64,000 bases of DNA from Diphasiastrum complanatum. Taxonomy: Eukaryota > Streptophyta > Lycopodiopsida > Lycopodiales > Lycopodiaceae. Below, piece after piece: positions 58,191 to 64,000 of this stretch (position 1 is its first letter; each line of letters opens with the position of its first letter). Where the stretch lies: contig CM055113.1 in the NCBI GenBank assembly GCA_029204225.1, positions 25,106,930 to 25,170,929 on the forward strand, written 5' to 3'. Made by a program: the position numbers and the translations under genes. Under the pieces are notes generated by a model. That model searched no databases. It was not told the DNA's origin and was given only the letters and a program-made list of their open reading frames with translations.

Positions 58191-59590
58191 GTGTTGTTGG
58201 AAATATTTATACATAAATATTTGAGCCCGTCAAAAATTAAAAAACACTTTACGAGAAATTAAAATAGGTGTGAGAGTCATGACATCTTTTCATGCGTAAC
58301 CCCATAACCCAATGAGCACATTTGTAAAGTGTAGAATATTGTATCATAGAATAAAATAGACTTGGGCCTTGTAAACAAAATAATAGAAAAAGCCCAAAGT
58401 ATAAGTTACAAAGTTTTAAGTTAGATCAAAGTCAAAATGGTAGTAGGTGAGCTGTGCTACTTTGTGAACCTTAGGATCAAGTGTGTTTTCTATATAGGTC
58501 TTGGATTTCAATCCTTGTCTCAATGAAGTAGCCAATAGTAGCAAAGGGGCAAGGGCCTCCCCAAGAATAAAAACACCTCTTGTACCCATTTTTCCATGCT
58601 AAATAGAGAGGATGAGACTCTACCATTTTGCTCACTCAAGCATCCTCATGTGCTTTGTTTTTATTTCTAATGCTCTTTTGAATGTTTGCTTCTTCTTAAT
58701 GCTTTTCATTGTTCATAGTTTATGATTTGCTTTTGCTTTTTCTATTAGAGTAAAAGTAGTAACATGTACCCTCTCTTTCTCTTTACTTATGGAAGTGTGG
58801 TGTGGTTAGTGTTAGATTGGTGGGTAGTGGTAGAGTAGGAAATCAACTAAGTCACAACTATATTTTAGTTAAAGCTCTATCCTAGTGGAACTAACCCCTT
58901 TTGATAGGTGGAGGGTCAGGGTCAAACGAGAAAGGGTCCGAGATTACATCGAACTGATCAAGCATCTTCGATCCGAGTGCAATACAGCCCCGACCTCTTG
59001 ATTCTTACAATCTACATCGTTGATCCAATTGGGGCCAGATCCTACGGTTGTAGACCTCCATGCATGCCAAACACTCTTGGGGTTGTTGCCCCTTTTACCC
59101 ACTATGGATCCAGCGCGGTTGGTGGTCACACGCATGGGCTCGCGCCTCTTCCAACTCCTCTTTTACTCTCTTCATTAAGGTTTTTCAACTATGGCTTTGC
59201 TGCCTTCTAGATCCTCACCAACCTCTACCTCTGGGCCACGACCATCCACGCTAGCTCCAAGCCAATTTGCATTGCCAGTGTGCACTCCATAGTGCTTTCA
59301 CAGATATGAAAAACATTGTATATTGAGAAAAATCCATGACTTTGTTAGTAAAAAACCCTAGATGTGAAGGAAATTAAGAGACTTATTGGGCTATGCTCAT
59401 CATGCTTTCTCTGAGCTTTCACTTGTAGCTACCACCATCACTGAGGTCGCCCTACCTCTGGCTTTTCAAAAAAAATTATGGCTCAGAAATTGGTGTGGTA
59501 TTGACTCCAAACAGATTGATTTTCTGATAAATCCATCAGCACCGCACGAAACTAGAAATTTTCGAAACTTCCTGCAAAGACCACTAGGAA
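58191..59590. other. No gene recognised
   Basis: Intergenic DNA with a GC-richer patch at 58.9-59.3 kb that has open frames in several phases (for example 58908-59210) but no motif. Confidence 0.4.
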
Positions 59591-59596
59591 AAATCT

Positions 59597-60772
59597 CTAA
59601 GATGAGGATAGGAGAACACAACAAGAGAGACTATGGAACCAAACTGCCCAACCTAACAACCTGGATCTAGGAACATGAAGAACATCCTTAAGATTCATCT
59701 TTCTGGATGATCCAACATACAATGGGATGGTTCTTATTCCACTTATCTTACATTCTTGACTACTTGCAGTATAGATTGATCTATGTAAATCATTGTAAGA
59801 AAGTAAAGTGGAGAAAATGTCCTTTTGATATGTCATGTGAGAACTATGAAGCCACCAAGAATCATTGGTGTTGCTCTTGGATGATGGTGGTTTGTTGGAA
59901 ACCATCAAGGATGACTCTTCTTCATCCTCCTCCTACTGATGTGCACTGTTGCTTTGTTTGCTCTCTTGTGCCTTCTTCTTCTTGAGACATTCTGATGCAA
60001 AAAGTCCTTTCTTTCCACAGAAAAAACATTTGTACTTGGACTTGTCATTGATCTTGCCCTTTGAGCTTGAAGCCTCATCCTCCTCCTTGGTCTTCTTGAA
60101 GTGCTTCTTCTTGCCATTGGTCTTCTTCTTGCCTTTGAATGAGAAATCAGCTTTCTCATCACCATCCTGCAGGGAAATAGCATTCATTCTTGCATTGGTA
60201 TGCATCATCCTACACTCTTTCGCCACTAATACACTATGAAGCTTTTCTATAGTGGGAAAAGTGTCTTAGATTGCAAAACTTTGGACCAAATTTGCAAAGT
60301 CATCTCCTAGACCATTAAGGACAATTTGTACAAGCTCTCCATCATGAATCTTCTCTCCATTGGAAGCTAACTCCCTAGTGAGAGACTTGATTCTGAGCAC
60401 ATAATTCTGTGCACCCTCATCACTCCTCTTGCTTTGTAGAATCTAATTCCTAAGCATGAGAACCCTCGAAGTGTTACTAGACTCATAGATTGATTTTAAA
60501 GATTCCCAAGCCTCTTTAGCACTTTTACATGATGATACTTCCCTCAAAAGATCATTGCTTACATTCATCTTCATACAGTGAAGTGCAAGCCTAGACCTCT
60601 TCTTGTATCTCACTAATTCGTGTGCACCTAGAGGTTCATCTTCATCATCAATTAGAAACTCATAAAGATCCTGGAGCACCATGAGTGACTCCATCCTCAC
60701 TTTCCAAATAACATAATTGGTAGAAGTTAACCTCTCACTAGCTTCTAGAAGGTAGGCTCCCATTGATCCCAT
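59597..60772 (-). pseudogene. Copia D gag-protease remnant
   Basis: On minus gag starts at 60772 (MGSMGAYLLEASERLTSTNY) and has YKKRSRLALHCMKMNVSND and KEAWESLKSIYESSNTSRVL, open to 60443. After stops the frame 60226-59933 carries a knuckle with Leu in place of the His (CFFCGKKGLFASEC), so zinc binding would be impaired. The protease region (59908-59597) reads SWWLHSSHMT where WWLDSGCSSHMT is usual: the catalytic DSG is missing. MNLKDVLHVPR marks the pre-integrase segment. Similarity ends near 59.6 kb. The orphan gag at 390-675 is a close relative. Confidence 0.85.
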
Positions 60773-61306
60773 CTTACTAGTGAAATTCTACACACAAGAT
60801 ATAGACTTGGTTGAACTTGAAACTCACAAAGGTTTCTTACTTGCAGTGTTTCACTCAAATTAGATTTCTAATCCAACAGATGGACTTGTAATCAGAGTTC
60901 TATCACTCCCTCACAAAGCTAGAATGAAGATAAGATGAAATGAAAACTACTCTCAAGCAAATTTTGCCAATCTTGGCTATTTTTGGACAATAGAATGACT
61001 CTATCTCTCTCTATCACTTTAATGTACTTTCAAGGCCTGTTTTCCACTTTAGGGTTTGAAATCAGCCTAGATTAATAGTTCTCATGAAATAAACTCAAAA
61101 CTAATTTACGGTAACTGATCTTGGTAGCTTATCCTAGAATTTGCACCAAAAATTACATCAAACTGACACCAGATGAAACTGTAATGATCCAATGAATATA
61201 GGGGTTTAAATGCTGGTTCAGAGTTGCCCACATGTGTGAACAGTACGGATTTTGATCCACAAAAATTTTGGAATCAAATCCCCTCACCAATTCCAGGATA
61301 CCAGCT
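60773..61306 (-). other. Leader or LTR region of Copia D
   Basis: Sequence upstream (on minus) of the Copia D gag start. It contains a CACATGTGTGAACAGTAC motif (61230-61247) shared with 55.6 kb. A TGGTATCC at about 61295 on minus resembles, but does not match, the initiator-Met primer site. It is cut at 61306 by the CACTA-type repeat. Confidence 0.5.
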
Positions 61307-62090
61307 CACTAGGCCAAAATGGGAAAAAATGACGACCAAAAACCATCATTTAAGTCGGTTTTAATGACGGTTTTGAGGGTCGTCACTTAAGTTATGTCAT
61401 AAAACCAATGGTTGAAATGATGGCCAAAAACCGTCATTTATGTTATTTTAAACGACCAGCAAACAGTGTCATTTATTTATTTTTAATCTAAAAAAAAAAT
61501 GACGACCAAACACTGTCATTTAGACCATCTTAAATGATAGTCAAAAATCGTCATTTAAATCGACTTAAATGACAACCATTAAAAACTGTCTTTTTTATTT
61601 TGCCAAAATGGAGAATAAATGACGGCCAAAAATCGTCATTTAAATCAACTTAAATGACGACCATTAAAAATCGTCCTTTTTAGTTTGTCGAAACGAAGGA
61701 TAAATGACAGCCAAAAACCGTCATTTAAGTCGACTTAAATGACGGCCAATTAGAATTGTCTTTTTTATTTTGTCAAAATGGAGAATAAATGACGACAAAA
61801 AATCATCATTTAAATCAACTTAAATGACGGCCATTAAAAATCGTCCTTTTTATAATGCCAAAACAAAAAATAAATGACGGTAAAAAACCGTCATTTAAGT
61901 TGACTTTAATGACTACCATTAAAATCGTCATTTTTATATTGTCAAAACAAAAAAATAAATGACGATAACAAATCGTCATTTAAATCGACTTAAACAACGA
62001 CCAATAAAAACCGTCTTTTTTATGTTGCCAAAATGAAAAAACAATGACGAACAAAAACCATCATTTAATCAACTTAAATGATGACCAAAG
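61307..62090. mobile_element. Probable CACTA transposon end with palindromic subterminal repeats
   Basis: CACTAGGCCAAAATGG at 61307 has the CACTA start typical of En/Spm-type DNA transposons. Behind it lie many inverted TGACGGCC.../...CCGTCA motifs. From about 61616 they settle into an ~84-bp period (61616, 61700, 61784, 61868, 61953, 62038). A perfect 28-bp palindrome lies at 61718-61745, with half-site CCGTCATTTAAGTC. Such subterminal repeats bind the transposase in CACTA elements. The opposite end and any transposase gene were not found; similarity stops near 62090, so this is one end only. Confidence 0.65.
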
Positions 62091-63370
<1,280 letters not shown>

Positions 63371-63531
63371 GTGCATTCTCCACTATTTTAGATATCTTTA
63401 AACCATAATGTTGACTAGCCTAGCCTATCAAGTTTTCACCATGGAAAACTGCCAAGTGTAAGCCAGGTGGGTTCTAGAGGACACATGGTCCAATCAACAC
63501 GAAAAAAATGTCTTTTCTCCAAAATAGCATA

Positions 63532-63534
<3 letters not shown>

Positions 63535-63615
<81 letters not shown>
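63535..63615 (+). repeat. (CT)n microsatellite, 81 bp
   Basis: Second uninterrupted CT run, 168 bases after the first. The spacer has no recognised content. Confidence 0.98.
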
Positions 63616-63616
<1 letters not shown>

Positions 63617-64000
63617 GTGACACACATCAAATTTGACCTACATCAAGTGATAGAATCAATTACATAACAAAAAACTGTTGACCTTGATTCGATAGTGACT
63701 ATTTAGTTTTGACCCTGAGCTTTGGGACATTTGAATGTTTTCTGATTCGATCAACAGGCAATTTTGTGTAAAAAGTGTCAAGATCAAGCTATGAACTATG
63801 ATCTATGTTGGGTGATAAGGAGCTAAATTGCAGCATAGGCATCAAACTCAGGGTATCTTGACCAATAGACATGAATGCCCTACACACAAAATTACTATAA
63901 TCTATTCACCCAATGGCCAGCCTCGAGTGATATGGGCCACAATCAATTTATCTAGTGATAGACATAAAATTTGAGTGATCAAGTAAAAAATTGAGAGCCT
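63616..64000. other. No gene seen
   Basis: AT-rich sequence to the end of the window with no recognised feature. Confidence 0.4.

Noticed and set aside
58908-59254. Host gene in the GC-richer patch
   Set aside because: Open frames occur in several phases at once with no conserved motif or splice pattern.
61330-62090. Regular ~84-bp repeats as a CRISPR-like array
   Set aside because: The genome is a plant nuclear genome, the units are contiguous diverged repeats without unique spacers, and the CACTA end explains them.

Overview
This window looks like nuclear DNA of a land plant with a large, transposon-rich genome. The evidence is two spliced genes for Golgi cell-wall proteins, plant-type Copia primer sites (initiator-Met tRNA), a plant Athila/Tat-type Gypsy primer site, a probable CACTA end and many long (CT)n/(GA)n tracts. 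AT-rich non-coding DNA, introns up to 5.3 kb and LINE insertions inside introns would suit a fern or another seed-free plant, but the sequence alone does not settle the lineage.

Two host genes are clear, both on +. The first (2767-5509, two exons) encodes a type II membrane glycosyltransferase of family GT92, closest to the plant GALS beta-1,4-galactan synthases. The second (37021-51384, eight coding exons plus a probable 5'-UTR exon near 34.0-34.3 kb) encodes a 797-residue QUASIMODO/PMT-type methyltransferase. Both families act in the Golgi on pectic wall polysaccharides, so they may share a process, but they lie over 30 kb apart with transposons between.

The rest is mostly transposon wreckage. 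At 7.4-16.7 kb there is a three-level nest: a minus-strand Copia (A) whose LTR is split by Copia B (7842-15011, TSD GTTAA), which is itself interrupted in its reverse transcriptase by Copia C (10298-12934, TSD ATCAT). From 17.0 to 27.5 kb lie an RNase H scrap, a gag-protease Copia without polymerase (E), a minus-strand Copia with LTR and primer site (F) and a Gypsy with two tandem protease-like domains, reverse transcriptase and RNase H (G). From 27.5 to 33.7 kb are tandem repeats, a solo LTR with TSD, an Athila-type LTR and primer site and another Gypsy fragment (H).

The introns of the methyltransferase gene hold at least five LINE remnants, including an ORF1-only element and several whose 3' tail is a (CT)n microsatellite. 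From 53.7 to 61.3 kb come a decayed Copia with a 37-bp tandem expansion, a candidate solo LTR, a Gypsy gag, a Copia LTR with primer site, an unidentified gene fragment and a minus-strand Copia gag-protease. At 61.3-62.1 kb is a probable CACTA transposon end made of ~84-bp palindromic repeats. The last 2 kb hold two long (CT)n tracts and no gene. No tRNA or rRNA gene and no CRISPR array was seen.
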